Assembly: GCA_946566685.1 (NCBI GenBank)
Contig: CAMNXA010000004.1
Coordinates: 85,694-149,693 of the forward strand
Direction: 5' to 3'
DNA length: 64,000 bases
Origin: an uncultured Lachnospiraceae bacterium
GTDB taxonomy: Bacteria > Bacillota > Clostridia > Lachnospirales > Lachnospiraceae
How positions within the stretch are numbered: position 1 is the first letter of the stretch; every line of letters begins with the position of its first letter. Shown here piece by piece: positions 1 to 7,826 of this stretch. Made by a program: the position numbers and the translations under genes. The notes below the pieces were generated by a model that saw only the letters and a program-made list of their open reading frames with translations, had not been told where the DNA came from and did not search any database.

Positions 1-1
1 G

Positions 2-796
2 TTGGAAGATGTGGGATTCTACTGTGTGGATAATCTGCCGGTAGCATTGATTGAAAAATTTGTGGAACTGATCGCGATGCCCAACAGCGAAGTGAATAAG
101 GTGGCGCTGGGAATAGATGTGCGCGCCGATCAGTCCTTTGACGGGGTGTGCAGGATTTTAGAGACGCTGAAAGAGAACGGGTATCTGTTTGAGATTCTTT
201 TTATGGAGGCTTCGGATGCCGTTCTTCTGAAACGATATAAGGAGACTAGGAGACTGCATCCCCTTTCCCCGGAAGGCCGGGTGATAGAGGGAGTAAATAA
301 GGAACGTGAGACCTTAAAAGAGATTCGGCAGATGGCGGATTATATCTTTGACACATCCAATCTCCTGACGCGGGAATTGAAAGAAGAGATTGACAATATT
401 TTTATACACAATAAGGAATATAATTCCCTGATCGTGAGTATTTTATCTTTTGGTTTTAAGAATGGGATTCCGGCGGATGCCGATCTGGTCTTTGATGTCA
501 GATTTCTTCCGAACCCGTTCTATATCGATGAACTCAAACATAAAACTGGTAATGATAAAGAAGTACAGGACTATGTGATGGAATTTCCGGAGGCTTCAGC
601 GTTTTTGAAAAAACTGGTGGACATGCTGGATTTCCTGATTCCCAATTATGTGAAGGAAGGTAAACACCAGCTCGTGGTAGCGATCGGATGTACCGGCGGG
701 AAGCACAGGAGTGTGACACTTGCCAATGAACTTTATGCCCAGATGAAAGACCATGGAACCTACGGCATGAAGCTCTACCATCGGGATGTGGATTAG
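2..796 (+). CDS. rapZ: RapZ/YvcJ-family nucleotide-binding protein, 5'-truncated by the window edge
   Basis: This is the C-terminal part of a RapZ (YvcJ) family protein. The family binds GTP/ATP through an N-terminal P-loop and, in enterobacteria, acts as an RNA-binding adaptor controlling amino-sugar synthesis; the role in Firmicutes is less clear. The reading frame is open from the first bases, so the TTG at position 2 is not a start, and the missing 20-30 residues would hold the P-loop. What remains includes the conserved VDNLP stretch near the beginning and the C-terminal IGCTGGKHRS motif typical of the family. It is followed 12 nt later by whiA and then the HPr-like gene, the same order as yvcJ-(yvcK)-whiA-crh in Bacillus except that yvcK/mgfK is not between them here. 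The stop is TAG at 794-796. Confidence 0.92.
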   Translation: MEDVGFYCVDNLPVALIEKFVELIAMPNSEVNKVALGIDVRADQSFDGVCRILETLKENGYLFEILFMEASDAVLLKRYKETRRLHPLSPEGRVIEGVNKERETLKEIRQMADYIFDTSNLLTRELKEEIDNIFIHNKEYNSLIVSILSFGFKNGIPADADLVFDVRFLPNPFYIDELKHKTGNDKEVQDYVMEFPEASAFLKKLVDMLDFLIPNYVKEGKHQLVVAIGCTGGKHRSVTLANELYAQMKDHGTYGMKLYHRDVD

Positions 797-808
797 AGGA
801 GTGTAAGG

Positions 809-1711
809 ATGTCTTTTTCCGGAAATGTCAAAGAAGAATTGGCGGCGTACATCAGTTCAGCCAGACATTGCCAGTTGGCAGAATTGGCAGCGCTTTTACT
901 TTTCAGTGCAGGCACCTGTGAAGGGAATATGCACCTGAGGCTTGACACAGAAAATGAAGCAGTTGTGAGAAAATGCTTTACATTACTTCGCAAAACGTTT
1001 AATATAGAAACTGTTATGCAGGGAAAAGAAAGACTGATCCCTGATGATGCTCTGGAAAGTAAAGTCATACAGGCTTTACATCTTGGCAGAACGGAGAATG
1101 GGGGATTAGATTTGACTGCATCGGTCAATTCTATGCTGATCAAAAACTCCTGTTGTGCCAGAGCATATCTGAGAGGCGCTTTTCTGAGTATTGGTTCCAT
1201 GAGTGATCCGCAGAAGAGTTATCATCTGGAATTTGTCTGTAATGAGAAGGTACAGGCATTACAGGTACAGACAATCTTGCAGGAATTTCAGATAGAAGGC
1301 AAGATTATCAGGCGCAAGAAATACAATGTGGTCTATTTAAAAGAAGGTTCCTGCATCGTGGATCTGCTGAATGTTATGGGGGCGCATGTATCTTTAATGA
1401 ATCTGGAAAACCTTCGGATTGTGAAGGAGATGCGCAATTCTGTCAATAGGAGGGTTAACTGTGAGACGGCTAATATCTCCAAGACAGTGACAGCGGCATC
1501 CAAGCAGATAGAGGACATCCTGCTGATCAGGGATAAATATGGATTTGAGAACCTGCCGGATAATCTGCGGCAGATGGCGGAGATTCGGCTGGAGTATCCG
1601 GATGCAGCGTTAAAAGAGCTGGGTGAATATTTGGAACCGCCGGTGGGGAAGTCGGGGGTAAATCACAGGTTACGCAGACTGAGTGAAATCGCTGATAAAA
1701 TCAGATCATAA
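809..1711 (+). CDS. whiA: WhiA, DNA-binding protein with LAGLIDADG-like fold
   Basis: 300 residues, matching the family length. WhiA has an N-terminal domain related to LAGLIDADG homing endonucleases (without nuclease activity) and a C-terminal helix-turn-helix. It is required for sporulation gene expression in actinomycetes and affects cell division and chromosome segregation in Firmicutes. The N-terminal SFSGNVKEEL start, the AYLRGAFLSIGS stretch in the middle and the C-terminal segment with NRRVNCETANISKT and ending in LRRLSEIADKIR are characteristic. The ATG at 809 has a GGAG/AAGG-like site just upstream. It lies 12 nt after rapZ and 14 nt before the HPr-like gene, so the three are very probably one transcription unit. 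Confidence 0.95.
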   Translation: MSFSGNVKEELAAYISSARHCQLAELAALLLFSAGTCEGNMHLRLDTENEAVVRKCFTLLRKTFNIETVMQGKERLIPDDALESKVIQALHLGRTENGGLDLTASVNSMLIKNSCCARAYLRGAFLSIGSMSDPQKSYHLEFVCNEKVQALQVQTILQEFQIEGKIIRRKKYNVVYLKEGSCIVDLLNVMGAHVSLMNLENLRIVKEMRNSVNRRVNCETANISKTVTAASKQIEDILLIRDKYGFENLPDNLRQMAEIRLEYPDAALKELGEYLEPPVGKSGVNHRLRRLSEIADKIRS

Positions 1712-1725
1712 AGGAGGAGAATGTT

Positions 1726-1980
1726 ATGATTCAAAAGTCTATCCAGATCAAACTGGAAACTGGTCTGGAAGCAAGACCGGTGGCAATGCTTGTGCAGGTG
1801 GCAAGTCAGTTTGAGAGCACAGTGTACATCAACTCAGAGAACAGAAAAGTAAACGCGAAGAGCATCATGGGTATGATGAGCATGGGGCTTGAGAGCGGCG
1901 CGGAAGTAACAGTGATCGCTGAGGGGAGCGATGAGGAAGCGGCTGTTGCTGAGATTGAGAAATTCCTGAGCGAGAAGTAA
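1726..1980 (+). CDS. Crh-like HPr paralog: catalytic His15 replaced by Glu, Ser46 kept
   Basis: 84 residues with the full HPr fold. In PTS HPr the motif is GLHARP with phospho-accepting His15; here the sequence reads GLEARP with Glu15, so PEP-dependent phosphotransfer through this residue is not possible. The regulatory segment AKSIMG places a serine exactly at position 46, the site phosphorylated by HPr kinase in Firmicutes. Bacillus Crh has the same design (Gln at position 15, Ser46 kept) and also sits directly downstream of whiA. I infer a regulatory HPr acting in carbon catabolite control rather than sugar uptake. A good site (AGGAGG) lies 6-8 nt before the ATG. It is the last gene of the rapZ-whiA unit and is followed by an intrinsic terminator. 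Confidence 0.9.
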   Translation: MIQKSIQIKLETGLEARPVAMLVQVASQFESTVYINSENRKVNAKSIMGMMSMGLESGAEVTVIAEGSDEEAAVAEIEKFLSEK

Positions 1981-2034
1981 GAAAATAACCGGCACAAGTG
2001 ACATTTGATCAGGCATAATATAAAGAAATTGGAG

Positions 2035-2062
2035 AAGACGGGTAGACCGTCTTTTCTTTTTT
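2035..2062 (+). terminator. Intrinsic terminator of the rapZ-whiA-HPr unit
   Basis: A 7-bp perfect stem (AAGACGG / CCGTCTT) with a five-base loop is followed directly by TTCTTTTTT. It lies 55 nt after the HPr-like stop codon. Confidence 0.88.
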
Positions 2063-2143
2063 ATTCTTTTTTGATATGATGAATGCGATGAGATTATCAC
2101 CGTAAATTGATATGGTTTCAATAAAGGCGGCAAGGAGGTTATG

Positions 2144-3037
2144 ATGGATAAGAAAATGCTTTTTATTTATAATCCCAAAGCGGGTAAGGCACAGATTAAA
2201 AGTAACCTTTTAGATATTATTGATATTTTTACCAAAGCGGGTTATGAAGTAACGGCATATCCCACACAGGCGCCGGGAGATGCAGTCCGAGCCGTAAAGG
2301 AAAGGCATTTGGGCTATGATATGGTGGTATGCAGCGGCGGTGATGGCACATTGGATGAGGTGGTGACCGGCATGATGAAGTCTGATTTAAGGCTTCCGAT
2401 CGGATATGTGCCAGCGGGCAGTACCAACGACTTTGCCAATAGTTTAGGAATTCCCAAGAATATGCGCCAGGCCGCTGATGTGGTGGTGAACGGCAGGGAT
2501 TTTGACTGTGATATAGGGACTTTTAATAAGGATGTATTTATTTATGTGGCAGCTTTTGGCATCTTTACGGATGTTTCCTATCAGACCAAACAAGACGTCA
2601 AGAACGTGCTTGGCCATGCCGCTTATCTGCTGGAGGGTGTGAGGCGGTTGCCATCAGTGAGGGCTTATCCTCTTAAGATTACCTGCAATGGTGAAATCAT
2701 TGAGGGAGATTTTATCTATGGCATGATCACAAATTCCCATTCTGTGGGAGGATTCCGGGGCATCACAGGGCAGAACGTAGCATTGGATGATGGACTTTTT
2801 GAAGTGACACTGATCCGCAGGCCGTCCAACCCACTGGATATCAACAATATTATTCTGGCGCTGGTCGATAAGCGGGTGAAATCGGAGCATATCTATACGT
2901 ATGCGGCCAAGAGTGTGAAAGTGGAATCGGAAGAACCTGTAGCATGGACTCTTGACGGAGAGTTCGGAGGGGAGCATCTTGTGGCGCAGGTTCAGAACTG
3001 TCACAGAGCGTTACAAATCCGGATTCCGGCAGAATGA
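2144..3037 (+). CDS. Diacylglycerol/lipid kinase, DagK catalytic family (YegS/DgkB-like)
   Basis: About 297 residues, normal for soluble lipid kinases of the DagK_cat family, which phosphorylate diacylglycerol or related lipids with ATP at the membrane face. The N-terminal IYNPKAGK and the nucleotide-binding SGGDGTLDEV motif (about residues 60-70) are plain, followed by PAGSTNDFANSLGIP typical of the family. The C-terminal half is the beta-sandwich domain, with LDDGLFEV and a terminal WTLDGE segment. Two in-frame ATGs occur at 2141 and 2144; GGAGG at 2134-2138 sits 5 nt before the second, which I prefer. Its substrate cannot be told from sequence; recycling diacylglycerol from lipoteichoic acid synthesis is the usual DgkB role. 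Confidence 0.88.
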   Translation: MDKKMLFIYNPKAGKAQIKSNLLDIIDIFTKAGYEVTAYPTQAPGDAVRAVKERHLGYDMVVCSGGDGTLDEVVTGMMKSDLRLPIGYVPAGSTNDFANSLGIPKNMRQAADVVVNGRDFDCDIGTFNKDVFIYVAAFGIFTDVSYQTKQDVKNVLGHAAYLLEGVRRLPSVRAYPLKITCNGEIIEGDFIYGMITNSHSVGGFRGITGQNVALDDGLFEVTLIRRPSNPLDINNIILALVDKRVKSEHIYTYAAKSVKVESEEPVAWTLDGEFGGEHLVAQVQNCHRALQIRIPAE

Positions 3038-3078
3038 TCCTTTAGAATAATTCTGCGTAATAAATCCCTTAAAATACA

Positions 3079-3107
3079 TTGCTTTTCGTGGACATGGCTG
3101 TTAAAAT
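3079..3107 (+). promoter_or_regulatory. Probable sigma-A promoter of the aldolase gene
   Basis: TTGCTT at 3079-3084 and TAAAAT at 3102-3107 are separated by 17 bp. The start codon is 60 nt further on. Confidence 0.6.
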
Positions 3108-3167
3108 AAGAGTTAGGTTCCAGCAAATGGAAAGCATAAAATATCAAATAGAAAGGAAGAAAATAGT

Positions 3168-4136
3168 ATGGCATTAGTTACAACAACCGAAATGTTTAAG
3201 AAGGCATACGATGGCGGCTATGCAGTCGGCGCTTTCAACGTAAACAACATGGAGATCGTTCAGGGTATCACAGAGGCAGCAGGCGAATTGAACAGTCCTG
3301 TTATTCTTCAGGTTTCCAAAGGTGCACGTGCTTATGCAAACCACACATATCTGGTGAAGTTAGTAGAAGCGGCCGTAGCGGAGAATCCGCAGATCCCGAT
3401 CGCTCTTCACTTAGATCATGGTGACACATTTGAGCTGTGTAAGTCCTGTATCGACGGCGGCTTTACTTCCGTTATGATCGATGCTTCCTCCAAGTCTTTT
3501 GAAGACAATATCGCTCTGACAAAGCAGGTAGTGGAGTATGCGCATGATAAGGGCGTTGTGGTTGAGGCTGAGCTTGGTACTCTGGCAGGTGTTGAGGATG
3601 AAGTAGTCGTAGAGGCTGGTAAAGAGTCCTATACACGTCCGGAAGAGGTTGAGGAGTTTGTTGATAAGACAGGCTGTGACTCTCTGGCTATCGCAATCGG
3701 TACTTCCCATGGTGCATATAAGTTCACGGCTGCACAGTGTACCAGAAATGAAGAAGGCATCCTTGTTCCCCCGCCGCTTCGTTTCGATGTATTGGAGGAA
3801 TGCATTAAGAGACTGCCTGGCTTCCCGATCGTTCTGCACGGTTCTTCTTCTGTTCCGCAGGAGTTCGTAAAGATGGTTAACCAGTACGGCGGTAACATGC
3901 CTGATGCAGTAGGTATTCCGGAAGAACAGCTTCGTAAGGCAGCAAAACTTGCCGTATGTAAGATCAATATTGACTCTGATATCCGTCTTGCTATGACAGG
4001 TGTTATGCGTAAATACTTCGCAGAGCATCCGGATCACTTTGATCCTCGTCAGTATCTCAAACCTGCACGTCAGGCTGTAAAAGAGATGGTTGCTCATAAG
4101 ATCGTCAATGTACTTGGTTCTGACGGTAAGGCATAA
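3168..4136 (+). CDS. fba: Class II fructose-bisphosphate aldolase
   Basis: 322 residues. Catalyses reversible cleavage of fructose 1,6-bisphosphate to dihydroxyacetone phosphate and glyceraldehyde 3-phosphate in glycolysis, using a divalent metal. Class II features seen: HLDHGD with the first metal-binding and catalytic Asp/His region (about residue 80), VEAELGTLAG, AIGTSHGAYK with a zinc-ligand His, and VLHGSSSVP with the last zinc-ligand His. An insertion carrying PPPLRFD is typical of the clostridial subgroup. AAAGGAAG precedes the ATG. It is monocistronic, with its own promoter upstream and a strong terminator shared with the convergent agcS gene. Codon use is rich in GTT, CGT and CTT compared with its neighbours, consistent with high expression. 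Confidence 0.97.
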   Translation: MALVTTTEMFKKAYDGGYAVGAFNVNNMEIVQGITEAAGELNSPVILQVSKGARAYANHTYLVKLVEAAVAENPQIPIALHLDHGDTFELCKSCIDGGFTSVMIDASSKSFEDNIALTKQVVEYAHDKGVVVEAELGTLAGVEDEVVVEAGKESYTRPEEVEEFVDKTGCDSLAIAIGTSHGAYKFTAAQCTRNEEGILVPPPLRFDVLEECIKRLPGFPIVLHGSSSVPQEFVKMVNQYGGNMPDAVGIPEEQLRKAAKLAVCKINIDSDIRLAMTGVMRKYFAEHPDHFDPRQYLKPARQAVKEMVAHKIVNVLGSDGKA

Positions 4137-4199
4137 GAAAATCGGAAGGGTTCGATTTTGAGAAACTCTTTGCGGATTTAGCTTCGAGTATGAAATAAA

Positions 4200-4237
4200 A
4201 AATATCCTGGGTTGTATATAGACCCAGGATATTTCTA
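4200..4237. terminator. Bidirectional terminator between fba and agcS
   Basis: A 13-bp perfect inverted repeat (AAATATCCTGGGT / ACCCAGGATATTT) with a 9-nt loop lies between two convergent genes, with A-rich and T-rich flanks that let it serve both strands. Confidence 0.88.
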
Positions 4238-4242
4238 TTCGT

Positions 4243-5739
4243 TTAATTTTCCTGCATTTCTTTCAGTTCCCTGATCTGTGTCTCCTCGATATCCGGGAAG
4301 ACCGAAAGGATCGGTTTCACATCTTCTTTCTTAATGTTACGCGCTACATAGTTTCTTGTAATCTTCACAACCACCGGAGAAAGGCTTAAGACACCGATCA
4401 GGTTGGGGATTGCCATCAGACCATTAAAGGTGTCTGAAAGATCCCAGGCGAGATTCTGTTTCATGACAGCGCCCTCATAGATCATCACAATGAATACAAT
4501 CTTATAAATAATAATGGATTTTGTATTAAAGAGATATTCCCATGCCTTAGAACCATAATGACTCCAACCGAGCACTGTCGAAAAGGCAAATAACAGGATT
4601 GCCAGGGCGATGAAAGCCGGGCCGGCCTTGCCAAATACGGTGGAGAATGCTTCTCCCACCAGGGCGGAACCCTCTGAAGCACTCAGTACAGCACCGGTCT
4701 CCAGATCCACCAGACCGGAAGAGAGCACTGCAAAAGCGGTCAGAGTACAGACCACGATAGTGTCTGCAAATACCTCGAAGATACCCCACATACCCTGCCG
4801 GACAGGTTCTTTGACATTGGAATTGGAGTGAACCATAACGGAGGAACCAAGCCCCGCTTCATTGGAGAATACGCCACGCTTCATACCCCAGGTAATGGCC
4901 ATCTTGATGCCGGAACCAACAATACCGCCGCCCACAGCCCGCAGGCCGAAAGCGCCCTTAAAGATAGCGGAGAATATGGCGCCGCACTGCCCGATATTTA
5001 TAATGAAAATAATCAGTGCACCGACTATGTAGATGATAGCCATAAAAGGAACCAGCTTTTCCGTAACGGAGGCAATTCTCTTAAGACCGCCCAAAATGAC
5101 CAGCGCAGCCAGTACTGCCAGTACGATGCCAACCACCATTGCAGGGATGCCAAAGGCAGAATTCATATTACTGGAGATGGAATTTACCTGGCTCATATTG
5201 CCGATGCCGAAAGAGGCCAGCAGACAGAAGATGGAAAACAGCACTGCCAATATAGCGCCGACCCGTTTACAGCCCTTGTAGGCGCCGAGGCCATCTTTCA
5301 GATAATACATGGCGCCGCCGCACCACTCATTCTTTTCGTTTTTACGCCGATAGTAAATGCCGAGTACATTCTCTGAATAGTTGGTCATCATGCCAAAGAA
5401 CGCTACAATCCACATCCAGAAGATGGCGCCCGGTCCGCCTGCAACCAATGCGCTGGCCACTCCCACGATATTACCTGTGCCGATGGTGGCTGCAAGCGCT
5501 GTACACAGGGACTGGAACTGGGAAATGGACTGATCGTCCTTGCCTGTATGCTTTGTGATGTGTTTGTCCTTAAAGATACCGCCGATGGTGTTCTTAAACC
5601 AGTGCCGGATGTGGGACAACTGAAAGAACTTTGTCAGGACAGTCATCAGGATGCCGGTGCCGATCAGCAGTACCAGCATGGGGATGCCCCAGACGAAACT
5701 GTTGACGGCATTGTTTACGTTACTAATCAATTCTATCAT
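4243..5739 (-). CDS. Sodium:alanine/glycine symporter (AGCS family)
   Basis: 498 residues, about 11 membrane segments. Members of the alanine or glycine:cation symporter family import small neutral amino acids with Na+. Family signatures seen: QFQSLCTALAATIGTGNIVG near residue 75, GPGAIFWMW soon after, and GMKRGVFSNEAGLGS in the middle. The C-terminus is a hydrophilic tail with EDVKPILSVF. The start has a strong GGAGGAG site. The gene is transcribed alone from the minus strand, with a good promoter and a 110-nt leader that contains its own intrinsic terminator, so expression is probably controlled by attenuation. The exact substrate cannot be read from sequence. Confidence 0.94.
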   Translation of the reverse strand: MIELISNVNNAVNSFVWGIPMLVLLIGTGILMTVLTKFFQLSHIRHWFKNTIGGIFKDKHITKHTGKDDQSISQFQSLCTALAATIGTGNIVGVASALVAGGPGAIFWMWIVAFFGMMTNYSENVLGIYYRRKNEKNEWCGGAMYYLKDGLGAYKGCKRVGAILAVLFSIFCLLASFGIGNMSQVNSISSNMNSAFGIPAMVVGIVLAVLAALVILGGLKRIASVTEKLVPFMAIIYIVGALIIFIINIGQCGAIFSAIFKGAFGLRAVGGGIVGSGIKMAITWGMKRGVFSNEAGLGSSVMVHSNSNVKEPVRQGMWGIFEVFADTIVVCTLTAFAVLSSGLVDLETGAVLSASEGSALVGEAFSTVFGKAGPAFIALAILLFAFSTVLGWSHYGSKAWEYLFNTKSIIIYKIVFIVMIYEGAVMKQNLAWDLSDTFNGLMAIPNLIGVLSLSPVVVKITRNYVARNIKKEDVKPILSVFPDIEETQIRELKEMQEN

Positions 5740-5784
5740 TCCTATCTCCTCCTCTTTTTATCCTTTGCCCATGAGACAAAAAAG

Positions 5785-5817
5785 CGTAGACATTGAAAAA
5801 GAATGTCTACGTTGACA
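5785..5817 (-). promoter_or_regulatory. Leader terminator with overlapping hexaloop hairpin upstream of agcS
   Basis: Read on the minus strand, a 10-bp perfect stem (CGTAGACATT / AATGTCTACG, + coordinates 5785-5811) is followed by CTTTTTTG. This makes an intrinsic terminator between the promoter and the agcS start. A competing hairpin, TGTC-[AACGTA]-GACA (5804-5817), uses part of the terminator's 5' arm, so the two cannot form together. Its six-base loop has A at position 1 and G at position 4, as in ANTAR-protein targets. A second upstream hairpin of that type is weak at best (GGA-[AGTGCA]-TCT). Confidence 0.55.
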
Positions 5818-5855
5818 ATCATAAGAAACCATATGAGATGCACTTCCAGTTTCCA

Positions 5856-5884
5856 AGTATACCACTGAATCACCTGCATGGCAA
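5856..5884 (-). promoter_or_regulatory. agcS promoter
   Basis: On the minus strand TTGCCA and TATACT are separated by exactly 17 bp. The expected transcript start is near 5849, about 110 nt before the start codon. Confidence 0.72.
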
Positions 5885-5955
5885 GTATAAATTGTATACA
5901 TGGATATCTGAAAACATTATTTTTATAGATGAATAAAAAGGATAGGGTATCCGTG

Positions 5956-6015
5956 AAAAATAAAAACCTCCCATAAAAAGGGAGGATGCCAAGTAAAGTT
6001 TCCTTTACTTGGCAT
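5956..6015 (-). terminator. Tandem hairpins; the distal one is a minus-strand terminator
   Basis: A perfect 13-bp hairpin with a 4-nt loop (arms 5986-5998 and 6003-6015) abuts a second hairpin (CCTCCC / GGGAGG, 5967-5985). On the minus strand the second is followed by TTTTTATTTTT, a normal U-tract. It could end transcription from the cyclophilin gene about 200 nt upstream or from an unseen small transcript. The 200 bases between (6016-6219) hold no coding frame or RNA family that I recognise. Confidence 0.6.
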
Positions 6016-6219
6016 TATTATGAAAAAGTTTTAAATTTATCAGCTAACTTTGTTGTAATCGTTTCTGTGCTATATCTTATGGTATTAGTATACGTGGCAG
6101 AAATGTCTAAAAGATGTTAGGGAAGTGAAGTTTTTTAAAATTATATATGAACAATTTATGAACAGGACAGGTATACTAATATAAAGAACAGTACTTCAGC
6201 ATATTTCTGTGGGAGCGTC

Positions 6220-6750
6220 TCACAGCTTTTCCGGCTCCGGATACTCTACCCCAAAGGTATCCACGACAACTTCCTGCATCACCTGATCTTCCAGCGGCCT
6301 GTCCTCATAATCGGTAGCTGTTTCAGCGATACGGTTCACCACTTCCATCCCTTCAATCACTTTCCCAAACGCCGCATAAGCGCCGTCCAGACTGGGGTAT
6401 GTCTTGTGCATGATGAAGAACTGGCTGCCGGCAGAGTCCGGATGCATGCTTCTTGCCATGGATAGTACACCTTCCGTATGACGCAGGTTATTGTCAAAAC
6501 CGTTCTGCTTAAACTCACCGCGGATAGAATAGCCCGGGCCGCCCATGCCGGTGCCTTCCGGGTCGCCGCCCTGGATCATAAATCCTTTGATGACCCGGTG
6601 GAAGATCAGGCCGTCATAGAATTTGGCATTGATCAGGCTGATAAAATTATTGACGGATACAGGCGCCACATCAGGATATAATTCCGCTTTGATGATATCG
6701 CCGGTTTTCATGGTAAAGGTTACGATTGGATTTTGTGTATTCTGTGACAT
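6220..6750 (-). CDS. Peptidyl-prolyl cis-trans isomerase, cyclophilin type
   Basis: 176 residues. A cytoplasmic cyclophilin that speeds proline isomerisation during protein folding; there is no signal peptide or lipobox. Seen: VNNFISL, FHRVIKGFMIQGGDP, GVLSMARS and SQFFIMH, the core cyclophilin blocks containing the catalytic Arg of FHRV and the FFI pocket. The first possible ATG (ending at 6762) overlaps the GGAGG Shine-Dalgarno; the next ATG, at 6750, lies 5-6 nt after that site and gives the start MSQNTQ, so I use it. The gene is monocistronic and divergent from the neighbouring GNAT gene. Confidence 0.93.
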   Translation of the reverse strand: MSQNTQNPIVTFTMKTGDIIKAELYPDVAPVSVNNFISLINAKFYDGLIFHRVIKGFMIQGGDPEGTGMGGPGYSIRGEFKQNGFDNNLRHTEGVLSMARSMHPDSAGSQFFIMHKTYPSLDGAYAAFGKVIEGMEVVNRIAETATDYEDRPLEDQVMQEVVVDTFGVEYPEPEKL

Positions 6751-6885
6751 AAGTTCCTCCATTTAGATGTTTTTATTTTCTTTGAGCTATGAGACATTTC
6801 AACTCGCAATATGATATCATTATATATAGAAAAGAAGGAATAATGCAAGGGTCAGATGATAGTTGCAGGGAGACGAAGAGGAAAT

Positions 6886-7749
6886 ATGCTTGAAAAACTG
6901 GTTATCAAAATGGAAGAGGAAATACTGCAAAAAAATAATTTATACAGGGCAAACGGTCTGTTGGATGAGCTTCAAGGACATGGCGTTGAGATAACAATCG
7001 GGGATACAGGAGAATTGTCTGAGGAGGATATGGAAAACACTCTATATATCACGGATTCGGAAGAGGAGTATCGGGCGCTGCGGAAGAGGGGGCGGTATGT
7101 ACTGCCATATCGGCATGAAGAAAACACAGCAGCGGATTTTACAGGCGCCCTGTATGTGCTGGAGCAGATTGCAGAGGCGGATTACAGTACGGTAGATATG
7201 GCTTACCGCCGTCTGGCAGGGCTTCCATGGGAAATCTTGCAGACCGGACGCTGTGTCATAAGGGAGACGACATTGAAGGATGTGGAGGCTTTTTACCGGA
7301 TCTATGCGGAAGAATCCATCACAGAATATATGGAAAATTTATTTGAGGATCCGGAGGAAGAGATTGCATACACAAAAGACTATATTGAACGGGTATACGG
7401 GTTTTATGGATATGGTATGTGGACAGTTCTTGAGAAAGAGAACGGGCAGGTGATCGGCAGGGCGGGCGTCAGCTGGCGGGAAGGGTTCGATCTGCCGGAA
7501 CTCGGGTTTGTGATCGGAGTGCCCTGGCAGAGACAGGGGTATGCGTATGAGGTATGCAGCGCCATTCTCGATTATGCGAAAGAAGAACTTGGCATGGACA
7601 GAGTGCAGGCCCTGGTGATGGAGGGAAATCAAAGATCGGAGATGTTGTGTCAAAAATTGGGGTTTGTGGAAAGCGGTGAGCGCGCCAGACTGGATAGGGA
7701 GATGTATACGGTATGGATTAAAAACCTTTATGATTCTGGCAGTGTATGA
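6886..7749 (+). CDS. GNAT N-acetyltransferase with an N-terminal accessory domain
   Basis: About 287 residues in two parts. Residues 130-280 form a GNAT domain: CVIRETTLKDVEAFY at its start, GFVIGVPWQRQGYAYE carrying the acetyl-CoA-binding Q/R-x-x-G-x-A loop, and NQRSEMLCQKLGF at the end. The first ~120 residues are not a GNAT; they contain TLYITDSEEE, YVLPYRHEEN and YRRLAGLPWEIL, a block I have seen fused to GNATs in Lachnospiraceae and which may be a degenerate HAD/Rossmann-like domain (inference). The substrate is unknown. ATG 6886 has AGAGG 4 nt upstream; an alternative ATG at 6856 also has a weak site. A bidirectional terminator follows. Confidence 0.82.
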   Translation: MLEKLVIKMEEEILQKNNLYRANGLLDELQGHGVEITIGDTGELSEEDMENTLYITDSEEEYRALRKRGRYVLPYRHEENTAADFTGALYVLEQIAEADYSTVDMAYRRLAGLPWEILQTGRCVIRETTLKDVEAFYRIYAEESITEYMENLFEDPEEEIAYTKDYIERVYGFYGYGMWTVLEKENGQVIGRAGVSWREGFDLPELGFVIGVPWQRQGYAYEVCSAILDYAKEELGMDRVQALVMEGNQRSEMLCQKLGFVESGERARLDREMYTVWIKNLYDSGSV

Positions 7750-7781
7750 ATGACGGCCCATATCATGTAATGCAGTCAACA

Positions 7782-7805
7782 AAAGCCCCGTTTATGCGGG
7801 GCTTT
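7782..7805. terminator. Bidirectional terminator between GNAT and chemoreceptor-like gene
   Basis: A 9-bp perfect inverted repeat, AAAGCCCCG / CGGGGCTTT, with a six-base loop lies between convergent genes. Confidence 0.88.
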
Positions 7806-7826
7806 CATGAACGGATCTGCTGGTTA

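Noticed and set aside
1726..1980. Calling the first HPr gene the general PTS phosphocarrier ptsH
   Set aside because: Residue 15 is Glu, not His, so it cannot carry phosphate from Enzyme I; the Crh-like position after whiA fits better.
5740..5849. A glycine riboswitch or T-box in the agcS leader
   Set aside because: The leader is only about 110 nt and shows neither the glycine aptamer core nor a T-box sequence; only a terminator and a small hexaloop hairpin are seen.
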